Shown: positions 17,218-26,193 of the stretch, piece after piece
How positions within the stretch are numbered: the stretch's first letter is position 1
How the letters are laid out: each line of letters starts with the position of its first letter
DNA from: Acidobacteriota bacterium
GTDB lineage: Bacteria; Acidobacteriota; Terriglobia; Acidiferrales; UBA7541
Direction: 5' to 3'
Assembly: GCA_013289955.1 (NCBI GenBank)
Contig: JABCYZ010000044.1
Span: forward strand, 1 to 36,776
Length of the DNA stretch: 36,776 bases
Translations under genes and position numbers: made by a program
Notes under the pieces: generated by a model
What the model saw: the letters and a program-made list of their open reading frames with translations, nothing else
Databases searched by the model: none
What the model was told of the DNA's origin: nothing

Positions 17218-18201
17218 CTAAAGACCCAGGGCCTTCATCTTGGGTTCCTCATAGACGTCATCTTCTCCGGGGTACCGGAGGCGGTCCTTGAAACGGCCTG
17301 TCTCGGCGGCTAAAGCCCAGACCAGGCTCTCCCCTGCGGGGAGGGTCTTTGGCAGGCTGCGGAAGACTTCATCCTGGAAGGCGAGAGAGGCGTCGATCCA
17401 TTGCCAGCCGGCGGTCTCGAAGGCGGCCATGACGTCGGGAAGAACGAGGGCATTAAGCGTGTTGTAGTGAACGAGCAGAGTGTGGCGAATGTCGCGGCCG
17501 AGGACATCGAGGGCGAGTTGGCGGTAAAACGACGCGCGGTCCAAAAGATGCGCGATCAGATAGTCGCGATAGGGCTTGATGTTGAACTTAGGCTCTTTGA
17601 TCAGCCGATCGGCCATCCGCTCGTCGACGTACCAGTCGGAAGCGTCGATCGTGACGTGGCCGACGCGATAGCCGCTTTCCTTCAGCAGCGTGCGAAAGCG
17701 GTCGCGCTTGTCGGCAGTGTCTCCCTCTTTGAGGAAGGGGTAGCGGAAGAGAAGAGTCTTGTTGCGATAGGGAGCGATGATTTTTTCGTTTCTGAGGAAG
17801 TCGACCGCGAAATCGGCGTAGCTGGTGGGGCCGCAATAATTCAAATGGGAATAGGAATGATTGCAGATCATGTGTCCGGCTTGGTCCCAGGCGGAGAGTA
17901 GCTTCGAGCCGTCCGGTTCGTCCACGCGCATGCCGCAGACAAAGAGTGCGGCTTTGATGTTGCGGCTATCGAGAGCTCTTAAGATGCGGGAGTTGGCATC
18001 GGGCCAGCGGAGGCTGGAATCGAGCTTCAAATTTGGATCATCCATGGTGATGGCGAGTTGGGGGCGGGGAGCGTTTGTGTTTCGCGCCGGCACGGCGCTT
18101 TGTTGCGGCGCGAACGCGTCGAGAGCCCCGGGGAAAATCGGGGCACAAGAAACGGCCGAAATGGTTTTGAGTGTCGAATCGAGGAATTTGCGGCGATCCA
18201 T
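17218..18201 (-). CDS. Secreted polysaccharide deacetylase-like (NodB fold) protein
   Basis: 327 residues from ATG 18201. The N-terminus MDRRKFLDSTLK plus a hydrophobic stretch resembles a Tat signal (RRxFL). NodB motifs: ITMDDPN at 51-57 (usual TFDDG, aspartates D54/D55), NHSYSHLNY with zinc ligands H115 and H119, RYPFLKEG at 153-160 and IDASDW at 185-190. The family removes N- or O-acetyl groups from glycans such as chitin oligomers or peptidoglycan. The changed first motif means activity is not certain. The longer start at 18243 would overlap the cytochrome gene; GAGGTG sits about 8 bases before 18201 and the 10-base gap suggests an operon with the cytochrome. Confidence 0.8.
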   Translation of the reverse strand: MDRRKFLDSTLKTISAVSCAPIFPGALDAFAPQQSAVPARNTNAPRPQLAITMDDPNLKLDSSLRWPDANSRILRALDSRNIKAALFVCGMRVDEPDGSKLLSAWDQAGHMICNHSYSHLNYCGPTSYADFAVDFLRNEKIIAPYRNKTLLFRYPFLKEGDTADKRDRFRTLLKESGYRVGHVTIDASDWYVDERMADRLIKEPKFNIKPYRDYLIAHLLDRASFYRQLALDVLGRDIRHTLLVHYNTLNALVLPDVMAAFETAGWQWIDASLAFQDEVFRSLPKTLPAGESLVWALAAETGRFKDRLRYPGEDDVYEEPKMKALGL

Positions 18202-18211
18202 AGTCAGCACC

Positions 18212-21200
18212 TCAGAAAAAGGAATTGAGCCAGCTTCGAGCACGAGTCAAGAAAGAGCTTGAGGATGCGGTCGTAGCCGCGCGCGGAGATTCCACCGGTT
18301 CATCGGTGACGGAATAGAACGCACCGCTGCTTGAGTGCATATAGAGGCGCTGCATTTCCGCGCGATTGAGGGGGCGTGCGCCCCGGCGGCCGAAGACGGC
18401 GAGTTGGTTCCCGGATTCGTCGACGGCCCGGTCGCGGTCGATGCCCTTGGAAATTTCGAGCGCGGGGCCGCGGGTGCGGGCCGTGGCGATGAGTTTTGGC
18501 ATGGGGCGTGGGCTGAAGCCCGAGAAGTGAGCCGGATCGTCCCAGGGTGAAATGATCTGGAGGACGCGGAGGCCGTTGTAGCCGTCAGCGACAAATGCAA
18601 AGACGCTGCCCGCAACCATCCCGATTTTGACGTCGTTCACTTCATGCAGCTGGTGGTCGGCATTGAAAACCTGGTCCAGGCGCGGAGCTTCCGGGTTTTC
18701 AACGTCAACAATTCCCACACCGTTTTTCCCGGCGGCGATGTAGGCATAGGTCCGCGCCACGTAAATGTTTCGGGCATCGTCGAGCGCGGCGCGTCCCTTC
18801 GCCGTCATTCTTGGATGCGCCAGGTCCGTCACGTCCAGAGTTTTTAGGCCATAGCGATCCACCACAAACGCATAACGGAATTGCACCGCGATCCCGCTCG
18901 GATTGTCCAGGTCGGGAGCGCCAATGGTTTCGGTGACGCGCGGCGCGAGCGGATTATCCAGATCCACCACGACGAGCGATCTGTCGGTGAGGATGTAAGC
19001 GTAGGTGCCGGCGATGGCGAGGCGGTGCGCGCCGGTGAGAACGCCGTTGGGATTGAACGCCAGCGCGCGCTTGAGGAAATTGTTGGCGGGATTGCCGTCA
19101 AGAAGCGTCCCGACGCCGGGACTCTTCGATTTAAGGTCGGGATTGCCAATGACCACCAGGCCCTCTTCTTTGTCGGCTACGTAGAGAAAACCGTAGAGCA
19201 GATGGATGGGCTGTTCTTCGTTTTCGGGAAGTTGCTGGCGGAGCGGATCGACGCCGAGGGTGGTCGGCGAAGCGATGGCCAGCGCGTTTTTTGTCGGAAC
19301 GAAAAAACGCTGGCCAACCGGAGAGACAGGAGCGGTGATCATGCGTTCCGAAAAATCCTTGTTATCGATGTTGGCGATGTCGTAGACGCGAAGGCCGCCA
19401 GAGCCGGTGGCGGCGTAGGCGTATTCACCGCGCGCCTGAATGTCGAGAACGTTGCCTTCGTGGCTGGAAGCGATCGTGAGTTCGCGCCGATGGTCCACGA
19501 ATTTCTTGTAATTGTCGGGATAGGCGATGCGCTGCAAGTCGCTGCCGTAGATGGCTTCAGGTTCATCGTGTTCGGCAACGGCTACGGCTTCAAAACCCTT
19601 TTTACCGGTGGCGACATAGACATAGCGCCCCATGAAATTCATGAGGTTCGTGCCCTGCAACAGCAGCTGTGCCATCCAGGCGTTGTTGTCGCTAGCAGCG
19701 GAAACGTGACAATCGCTGCATTGCTTCGTCTCTTTGGCGCGGACGGTATGCGGAACGAACGTGCTGAAAGCCTGACCCGAGAAGCCCGGAGCGGAGATGG
19801 TTTGCTGCGTGTAGTAAAGCCAGTCGCGGTTCGCGTTTTGCGAACTGACGAGGATGGCGCACGAAGAGCGCGCCGGCGCGATGCGATGGCCGGTGACCGT
19901 GCCGTCGACGCCGAGCATGTAAATGTCGTCGCGAAGAACCTGAAAATTGTAGCTGGTGTAGTTGCGCGTGGTCAGACCTTCGTTGTGAAGCATCGGCTTG
20001 CGCGCATTGGCCGTCATTTGCAGATGGCAGCCGAAGCACGTCGGGGTCCACGACGTGTGGCAGGAGTAGCAGGTCATCGAAGAATTGGCGTGCGCGAGAT
20101 GCTCGTCGTCTTGCGGCATTTGTGACGCAACGTTGCCGTCTTTCGTCATCAGCTTTGCGCGAAAAGATTTCATGCTGAAGTGCACGTTGCCGGGCGTGAC
20201 GGAATCGGCGGTCTGCACGATTTCCCACTCTTTGTTTTCTTCCGACATCGAGCGCTGAATCAAGGCTCCATCCGCGCGCCACTCGAAGCGGCGCAGGCCC
20301 CACGGCGTGCGCAGCGCATCGAGAGGACGGCCACCTGCGGGCGCAGCGGGACCGGAAGCGACGAGAGTGGCCTTGTTGCGAATCGTGCCGTGACAATCGA
20401 TGCAGTCGATTTCAACGGCGGCGCGCGGTTCGCCGTAAATTTTCCCGTCGCCGTGATTATCCTGCGCAAAATGGCAATCGTTGCACTGCATTCCCTTTTC
20501 AAGATGGATGTCTCTCAGATGCACAGCCTTGCCGAAGCGGTCCGGATCGCCGGACGCGATTTGCTTGCCATCTTTGTCGAGCCAGTTCCCCTTGCGGTCG
20601 TGATTGAAGACCGCGCGGAACACCCAGCCGTGCCCATGGAAATCAGCGAACTGAGTTGTTTTCAACTTCGCGTTGAATTCCGGGCTGCCAAGATTTTCGA
20701 GGAATTTCTCGTCGCCCCAAAGGCCGCGGGCAGCAGCGGCTTCGGGATTGCGCAGGAAAGACTGGTAGCGCTGCTCTTCTGTTAGCTTAGGCTGCTGCTG
20801 GGGATACATTTTGTCGCCATCAATCTCGTTGTCCCACCACGTCAATCCGAAATAGGTGGTGAGCATGTTCGTGCCCGGATGGATGTGGCAGACCATGCAC
20901 TGGCTCGATGGAATCGAGCGCGTGAACACATGCCTGATCGGATGGCCGGGCTCGGTCTTGGGAATCGCCGGGTCGGAAGAGGCGCTGTAACCGGAGTGAC
21001 CGAACTGCGCATAGGAACCTGAGTGAGATGGATCGCGGTCATTTGCGTAAATGACGTGGCACGAAGTGCAGCCGCTGGCTCGATAGTCGCCGGGATGATC
21101 GTTGGTACCCGGCAGCGACATGACGGGGTCAACCAGGCGAGTTTTTTGCAAACCCAGGAAAACGGGGTCGGTGCGCAGTTCCGTACCGAACCCGCGGTCG

Positions 21201-22036
21201 CTCAATTTCGCATCAGGCTTGCCGGGGTCCTCTTCGCGATTGGGATTTCCGAGTTCGGGTTTCCTTTCGCCGCCGCGTTCAAAAACGCGCAGGATATTTC
21301 CTGGCTGGGAAATCTCCCATCGCAAAAGAGGATCCAGTTCCGGGAGCACGCCTTTCGCGCGTGTTTCTTCCGGGGTGGGAGGTGGAAAGGTCTTGATAGA
21401 TTGCGGCTTGCCGTCGCGGTCGTAGCTTTCGCCGAAGTGAGCATTTTTTGCCGGATAGCTGCCGTTGTTATAGAGCGCCGCCCCCCACAGCAAACCGGTG
21501 TGCGTCATCATGCTCGTCGAAGAAGCGCGAACTTCCTTCGCGTGGCAGCCAGCGGCTCCGCAAGTTTCGGGCGCCACTCTGAGGTCTCCCGGATTCACGA
21601 ATTTTATGAACTCCGGAGATTCCTTCAGCCATTTTGCGTAAGTACGCTCGGGCAGAGCGGAACGGTCCTTGAAGCTGGGGTCTCGCGGCTGGACGTGCGC
21701 TTTTTCTTTGGCGGCGCTGTATTCGATGGACTGCGGCGCCGCGCCAGTGGCAACGGACACCGAAGAGTTGCCGCCGTGACAATCGGTGCAGCCCAGCAAC
21801 ACCGTTTTCGTCGGATGCATCGTCGGTTCGTCCGTCCTCGTGTGGCAAGTGATGCAGCCTGACGATTTGCGATCGGCTTCTTCTTGCGACTGGCCGCGCA
21901 CTAAGGGAGCGTCCTGTTTCGCCTGAACGGTTCGTGCCGAATGGGAATATAGAAGCAGGAGAAAAGACAACGCAGAGACGCAGAGGATCGAGAGATTCCC
22001 CGGAGAAAGCCTTTTGAATGTGCGCGGCAAAATCAT
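18212..22036 (-). CDS. Ten-haem c-type cytochrome fused to an LVIVD beta-propeller
   Basis: 1274 residues. A signal anchor lies at about 16-32. Haem motifs: nine CXXCH (histidines 65, 87, 327, 384, 522, 549, 660, 671, 777) and one CX4CH (C159, C164, H165), so up to ten covalently bound haems. The second part, about 800-1165, repeats units such as AYAATGSGGLRVYDI, LYVADKEEGLVVIG, AYILTDRSLVVVDL, AFVVDRYGLKTLDV, AYIAAGKNGVGIVDV and AFVADGYNGLRVLQI. These are LVIVD repeats, a propeller found in exported proteins. A charged linker and tail follow. It starts 13 bases after the stop of the outer-membrane barrel gene, with GAGGGAA as ribosome site. I infer extracytoplasmic electron transfer, perhaps across the outer membrane; the electron partner is unknown. 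Confidence 0.88.
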   Translation of the reverse strand: MILPRTFKRLSPGNLSILCVSALSFLLLLYSHSARTVQAKQDAPLVRGQSQEEADRKSSGCITCHTRTDEPTMHPTKTVLLGCTDCHGGNSSVSVATGAAPQSIEYSAAKEKAHVQPRDPSFKDRSALPERTYAKWLKESPEFIKFVNPGDLRVAPETCGAAGCHAKEVRASSTSMMTHTGLLWGAALYNNGSYPAKNAHFGESYDRDGKPQSIKTFPPPTPEETRAKGVLPELDPLLRWEISQPGNILRVFERGGERKPELGNPNREEDPGKPDAKLSDRGFGTELRTDPVFLGLQKTRLVDPVMSLPGTNDHPGDYRASGCTSCHVIYANDRDPSHSGSYAQFGHSGYSASSDPAIPKTEPGHPIRHVFTRSIPSSQCMVCHIHPGTNMLTTYFGLTWWDNEIDGDKMYPQQQPKLTEEQRYQSFLRNPEAAAARGLWGDEKFLENLGSPEFNAKLKTTQFADFHGHGWVFRAVFNHDRKGNWLDKDGKQIASGDPDRFGKAVHLRDIHLEKGMQCNDCHFAQDNHGDGKIYGEPRAAVEIDCIDCHGTIRNKATLVASGPAAPAGGRPLDALRTPWGLRRFEWRADGALIQRSMSEENKEWEIVQTADSVTPGNVHFSMKSFRAKLMTKDGNVASQMPQDDEHLAHANSSMTCYSCHTSWTPTCFGCHLQMTANARKPMLHNEGLTTRNYTSYNFQVLRDDIYMLGVDGTVTGHRIAPARSSCAILVSSQNANRDWLYYTQQTISAPGFSGQAFSTFVPHTVRAKETKQCSDCHVSAASDNNAWMAQLLLQGTNLMNFMGRYVYVATGKKGFEAVAVAEHDEPEAIYGSDLQRIAYPDNYKKFVDHRRELTIASSHEGNVLDIQARGEYAYAATGSGGLRVYDIANIDNKDFSERMITAPVSPVGQRFFVPTKNALAIASPTTLGVDPLRQQLPENEEQPIHLLYGFLYVADKEEGLVVIGNPDLKSKSPGVGTLLDGNPANNFLKRALAFNPNGVLTGAHRLAIAGTYAYILTDRSLVVVDLDNPLAPRVTETIGAPDLDNPSGIAVQFRYAFVVDRYGLKTLDVTDLAHPRMTAKGRAALDDARNIYVARTYAYIAAGKNGVGIVDVENPEAPRLDQVFNADHQLHEVNDVKIGMVAGSVFAFVADGYNGLRVLQIISPWDDPAHFSGFSPRPMPKLIATARTRGPALEISKGIDRDRAVDESGNQLAVFGRRGARPLNRAEMQRLYMHSSSGAFYSVTDEPVESPRAATTASSSSFLTRARSWLNSFF

Positions 22037-22049
22037 CCGATGCGTTCCC

Positions 22050-24317
22050 TCAGAAAGTAAATTTCATCGAGCCGAAAAGCGAGAAAAGTGTGCGGCTCGT
22101 GTAGATATCCTTGAATCCGGCGCCGGGCTGGAGAGCGGACGCGCCCGCTGCAAGCACGATGTTTTCCGTGAGTGGCGGGCGGTAGGTCACTCCGATGCCA
22201 AAATCCTCGCCAATGCTGTGGCGAATGGAAGACTCGAACAAAATATATTCGAGCGCCTCCGTACGATCGAAACGCAGGTAGTTGAAATTCGCAAATCCCT
22301 TCAGCTTGGGCGTGATATCAAAATCCGCGCCTAGATTAGCGATGAAAATTCCGGGATTCACGAAATTGGCCTGGCCCTCCTCCTTGCTCGAACGAAGAGA
22401 AGGAATCAGGCTGCCATCCGTCGTCAGCTGAACGCCCGAGCCAAGAAGCCGAATGTCTTCGCGATTCCAGAAACTGAAAATGCCCCCGGCAAAATTCGGA
22501 AGATCGTCAATCGCATCGAAGCCGCGGGCGCGGCCATCGCGCGGATTGGCATCGCCGGAGGTGTAGAAAGTGGAAACGCGATAGCGGATCCAGTCGCGGT
22601 CATAGGAAAGCTCGACGGCGGCCATTTGTGCATTCACGGTTACGGGGCGGCCGGCTATGGGATTGAAATTGTCTTCGCCAACAGCCTGATAAAAAGCGTG
22701 GGTGAGGTTGATGCGGTGGATGTGACCGCTGCCGAGCCAACCGAAATAGCCGACGCGAATCCCGTGCGCGAGCGGCCCCCCTCCGGGACCCTGGCTTATG
22801 ACATTGCCGACCGGTTCAGGTCGCACAAGGAAACCGTTGTCGTCGTAATGCACGCTCGGATCATCTTTATTCCACGCGCCGACAAATTCCGCCGTATAGC
22901 CAGAAAAGAAAAAATCCTGAATGTACGCGTTTGCCAGAACGACTTGCTGGTGCCGGCGGTTGAACGTGTTAAGACCGCTGTTTGTATTTTTCTCGAGCAT
23001 CTGAAAATACGTGGCGTTGTATTCGACACGGTCGTTGCTCCAATTGCCAAAAATGCGAAGGCCCGGCTGCTCGTCCACAAAGAGGAATCCTCGGAAATCG
23101 CCGTTGAATTGCTGGATGCCGGCGCGCGCGGAGATGAAATCGTAGTTGTCGCTGAGGTCGTGCAGCTTTACTTCGACGAAAGCCTCTTGAAAGCCCAGAT
23201 GGTCGTCGAAGCGGTTCGTGCCTGCGCGCACATTCGGACTGACAATGCCCAGCTCGCGAACGTCAAGATCATTGAGGCTGAGCTCCGGCGTGATGCGAAT
23301 GCGCCAGTCGACAGGCTTGAAAGATGCATCGCCGTGAAAGAGATCGAAGCTGAAGCGCAGGGTCTGATCGAAGAAGGCCTGTTCTCCGCGGCCAAAAAAA
23401 CCGGAACTGCCGGGCTCCGCGGCACTTACGCCGCTTGGCGAAGGAACGCGTCGGCCGTCGAAAAACGTCTCCGAGGAAGCGGTAATGTTTAGAAAAATCT
23501 GCTGGCCAAGAAGTTCGGGCCAGATGGGCTCGTCGCCTTTGAAACGATTGCGATTGAAAGGATCATACCAATGCGGCTTGGTGTAGGGATATTCGCCCTT
23601 CTGCGGGTAGCGCCGGTAGTCCGGTTGATTGAGCGCCCAGCGATTCGGCACCACATTGTAGATGTCGGCGACGGGAGGCAGATATTCGGGCGCGAGTTCC
23701 GCGATGTACTTCGGATCCGAATCGAGACGATGACGAAGTTCGCGATAGTTGCCGAGCGACGGCCCTCGAGCAGGCGAGATGGCGGGACCAAGCTCGGGAA
23801 GCCGCGGGAGACGCGAACGAAATTCCGCGCTGCTGGTGCTGACCAGAGAAATTTCCAGCGTCGTAACTTCGTTTGCGTTTAGCGGAAGATCCGGGATTAC
23901 CAGCGGAGCGTATCCCTCGGCATCAACGCGAAATTCATAGTGCCCGGGTGAAAGAAGAAGGACGCGAAACACCCCTTCCACGGACGAAGCGGCGCGCACC
24001 ACCTGTCCGCTTTCCAGGTGTCGCAGCGTTAGTTGGGCCGAGGCCACGGGCCGCGATTCGCTGCCCGGGACAGCTTCGCGCAGAACGCCGTCGACGGCAG
24101 CGGTCGTCAAGGCTTGCTGGCGCGGAATGCGCTGAGTTGCAGCCGGTTCAGTGGATTTCTGGATGGTGGCCTGGCCACCGGCGGAGGACTGCTGCCCCGG
24201 TGTGGATTGCTGCGCGCCCCATGAGCTTCTGCATCCGAGGATCGCGAGCAACACCCCAAGCCCGGCGCGAGCCGAGCCACTGACGCGTCGAGAGGTTCGC
24301 GAAGAGAGAGCGAGCAT
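22050..24317 (-). CDS. Outer-membrane beta-barrel with N-terminal carboxypeptidase-regulatory-like domain
   Basis: About 755 residues from ATG 24317 (an in-frame TTG at 24344 is the alternative start; neither has a clear ribosome site). A signal sequence ends near LGCRSSWGAQQ. An Ig-like regulatory domain follows (VDGVLREAVPGSE... to GHYEFRVDAEGYAPLVIPDLPL), then a long region of alternating beta strands rich in Tyr/Phe/Asp, ending in FGSMKFTF with a terminal phenylalanine typical of BAM-inserted barrels. No TonB plug domain is recognisable, so it is not an ordinary receptor. It is the first gene before the ten-haem cytochrome and could be the porin sheath of a porin-cytochrome conduit. That role is inferred from context only. 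Confidence 0.75.
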   Translation of the reverse strand: MLALSSRTSRRVSGSARAGLGVLLAILGCRSSWGAQQSTPGQQSSAGGQATIQKSTEPAATQRIPRQQALTTAAVDGVLREAVPGSESRPVASAQLTLRHLESGQVVRAASSVEGVFRVLLLSPGHYEFRVDAEGYAPLVIPDLPLNANEVTTLEISLVSTSSAEFRSRLPRLPELGPAISPARGPSLGNYRELRHRLDSDPKYIAELAPEYLPPVADIYNVVPNRWALNQPDYRRYPQKGEYPYTKPHWYDPFNRNRFKGDEPIWPELLGQQIFLNITASSETFFDGRRVPSPSGVSAAEPGSSGFFGRGEQAFFDQTLRFSFDLFHGDASFKPVDWRIRITPELSLNDLDVRELGIVSPNVRAGTNRFDDHLGFQEAFVEVKLHDLSDNYDFISARAGIQQFNGDFRGFLFVDEQPGLRIFGNWSNDRVEYNATYFQMLEKNTNSGLNTFNRRHQQVVLANAYIQDFFFSGYTAEFVGAWNKDDPSVHYDDNGFLVRPEPVGNVISQGPGGGPLAHGIRVGYFGWLGSGHIHRINLTHAFYQAVGEDNFNPIAGRPVTVNAQMAAVELSYDRDWIRYRVSTFYTSGDANPRDGRARGFDAIDDLPNFAGGIFSFWNREDIRLLGSGVQLTTDGSLIPSLRSSKEEGQANFVNPGIFIANLGADFDITPKLKGFANFNYLRFDRTEALEYILFESSIRHSIGEDFGIGVTYRPPLTENIVLAAGASALQPGAGFKDIYTSRTLFSLFGSMKFTF

Positions 24318-24408
24318 GCCTGCGGCCTGGGAGAATTTGCGCAAGTAAATGGGAGCGCATTCTAGCTAACAATATCGCGCCCCGGCGGGCAACCAATTTC
24401 CGCGAAGA

Positions 24409-24452
24409 GTGAACACAAGCGATAACACTTCCTAGGCATCGCGAACGTTCAC
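24409..24452. promoter_or_regulatory. Imperfect inverted repeat in the divergent control region
   Basis: GTGAAC-4-GCGAT (24409-24423) faces ATCGC-4-GTTCAC (24438-24452) with a 14-base gap; the two six- and five-base blocks on each side are exact. It lies between the barrel/cytochrome operon and the HbpS-like lipoprotein gene, so one dimeric regulator could control both directions. No regulator gene is adjacent. Confidence 0.4.
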
Positions 24453-24523
24453 CGATAGGAACCTCGTCACCCGCAAACAATTGAGGGGCATGAGAATGCG
24501 TGTTACTAAGGAAAATACCCTTC

Positions 24524-26158
24524 ATGCCGACCGAACACACTCTTCGGAGGCCGGCCGCCTCGCGGCATACCCTGGCCCGGCGTCAAAAAACGCTTGCTCT
24601 GGGCATTTTGCTGGCCTTGGGTGTCGCGGTGGTTCTCGCCTTTTTGTTGCTGGGATGCGGGGGCGGGAGTGGGAGTGGGGCGCCTGTGTCTCCCCCGGTG
24701 GTCGCGAGTGTGGAGCCGCTACAAATCGCGGACGTCCAGAATATCGTGCAGGCCGCGGTGAATTCCGCCAATGTCGATATGGTGGTAGCGGTTGTGGATC
24801 GGGCTGGATTTGTGCTCGGCGTGTTTCGCACGCAAAACGGTCCCGCCACCGCGGTGGGAAATTTCGGACAGACGCTTGACGCGAATGATGCGGCCGTGGC
24901 ACTGGCGCGGACCGGCGCGTTTTTCAGCAATAATCAGGCGCCGCTCTCTTCGCGCACGGTGCGCTTCATCAGCGGAATACACTTTCCTCCCGGCGTGACG
25001 AACCAGCCGCCTGCGGATCTCTATGGCATCGAAAATACCAATCGCGGATGCACGCTGGTGAGCGGCGCGGCATTTCAAAGTCAGATTCCTCCATCGCTCG
25101 CGCTTGGCGGAGGTTTCGGACCGGGCATTCTCACCGGCAAAGCCGATCCGATGGACTCGAATCCGCTCGCGGTGAATCCCGGAGGCGTGCCGATTTTTTA
25201 TCAGAATGTCGTTGTGGGCGGAATTGGAGTCGTTACCTCTTCCGGCGATCTGAATGTGGCCGAATATGCAGCGTTCGCCGGATCAACGACGCAGCGATCG
25301 GGGCCGTCCGATTCGTTCGGACCGACGCCCGCTGCTCCGGGAGTCGTGTTCATCGGCGGAATCGCGCTTCCCTTCGTAACGCAAACCTCCCTGCCAGCCG
25401 GCGTCTCCGTCGGGCCGGTTGCGGGCGCTGGATCGTATTTCGCCCCGCCTCTGAACAGCGCGGGACAGCCGCCCGAAGGCGATTTGATTACGCCTGCCGC
25501 GGGGCCGCTCGGGGGGCTGAGCGCGTCAGACGTTCAAACTATTCTGAACAATGCGGAAGCAACGGCGAGCGTCACCCGCGCCGCGATTCGATTGCCAATT
25601 GGTTCGCGCGCGCGCATGGTGATTGCGGTGGCAGATCTGGACGGCACAATTATCGGCTTGCGTCGGATGCAAGATTCGACGGTGTTCAGTATTGATGTCG
25701 CGGCCAGCAAAGCGCGCAACATGGTGTACTTCAATAGCTCCGCGCGGGCCGCGGCCGATCTGAATCAGGTACCCATGGGCACGGCCGTCACGAGCCGCAC
25801 GATCAGCTTTGGATCGCAGCCCTTTTTTCCCCCAGGTATCGACGGGACGTCTCCCGGACCATTTTTCAATATTTTCTTGCAGGACATCGGAAGCCCTTGC
25901 ACACAGGGGATGCAAGCGGGACCCGCCAACGTGAACAAAAGCGGAATCGTTTTTTTCCCAGGGAGTACGGGATTGTATCGCAACGGAACGCTTGTCGGCG
26001 GGTTGGGCGTCAGCGGAGACGGCGTGGACGAAGACGACTATGTGACCAACGGCGGCGCGGCAGGATTTGAAGCGCCGGCAAATATCCGCGCGGACCAGAT
26101 TTTGATCAATGGAGTGCGGCTCCCTTACTTCAAATTTCCGAGAAATCCCACGGACTAA
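24524..26158 (+). CDS. Lipoprotein with two GlcG/HbpS-type (DUF336) domains
   Basis: 544 residues from ATG 24524, with AAGGAA 9 bases upstream. The N-terminus has a basic region, a membrane stretch (24-43) and a lipobox LLGC with C45, followed by a Gly/Ser linker, so it is probably lipid-anchored. Domain 1 (about 66-290) begins LQIADVQNIVQAAVN and contains VAVVDRAGFVLGVFR; domain 2 (about 331-540) begins LSASDVQTILNNA and contains IAVADLDGTIIGLRR. These are GlcG/HbpS hallmarks, a family whose member HbpS binds haem. Both copies carry long insertions with SRTVRFISG and SRTISFGSQ at equal places, so the gene arose by domain duplication. Divergent from the multihaem cytochrome operon, which makes a haem- or redox-related role attractive but unproven. 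Confidence 0.8.
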   Translation: MPTEHTLRRPAASRHTLARRQKTLALGILLALGVAVVLAFLLLGCGGGSGSGAPVSPPVVASVEPLQIADVQNIVQAAVNSANVDMVVAVVDRAGFVLGVFRTQNGPATAVGNFGQTLDANDAAVALARTGAFFSNNQAPLSSRTVRFISGIHFPPGVTNQPPADLYGIENTNRGCTLVSGAAFQSQIPPSLALGGGFGPGILTGKADPMDSNPLAVNPGGVPIFYQNVVVGGIGVVTSSGDLNVAEYAAFAGSTTQRSGPSDSFGPTPAAPGVVFIGGIALPFVTQTSLPAGVSVGPVAGAGSYFAPPLNSAGQPPEGDLITPAAGPLGGLSASDVQTILNNAEATASVTRAAIRLPIGSRARMVIAVADLDGTIIGLRRMQDSTVFSIDVAASKARNMVYFNSSARAAADLNQVPMGTAVTSRTISFGSQPFFPPGIDGTSPGPFFNIFLQDIGSPCTQGMQAGPANVNKSGIVFFPGSTGLYRNGTLVGGLGVSGDGVDEDDYVTNGGAAGFEAPANIRADQILINGVRLPYFKFPRNPTD

Positions 26159-26193
26159 TTTTCACTTAATCCCGAGAGCGCACATCTTCGGCG

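Noticed and set aside
18881..20125. 414-codon plus-strand frame inside the cytochrome gene
   Set aside because: Shadow of the high-GC minus-strand gene; composition is not that of a real protein and the haem motifs fix the true frame.
22050..24317. Outer-membrane barrel as a TonB-dependent receptor
   Set aside because: There is a regulatory-like N-terminal domain, but no TonB box or plug domain could be recognised before the barrel.
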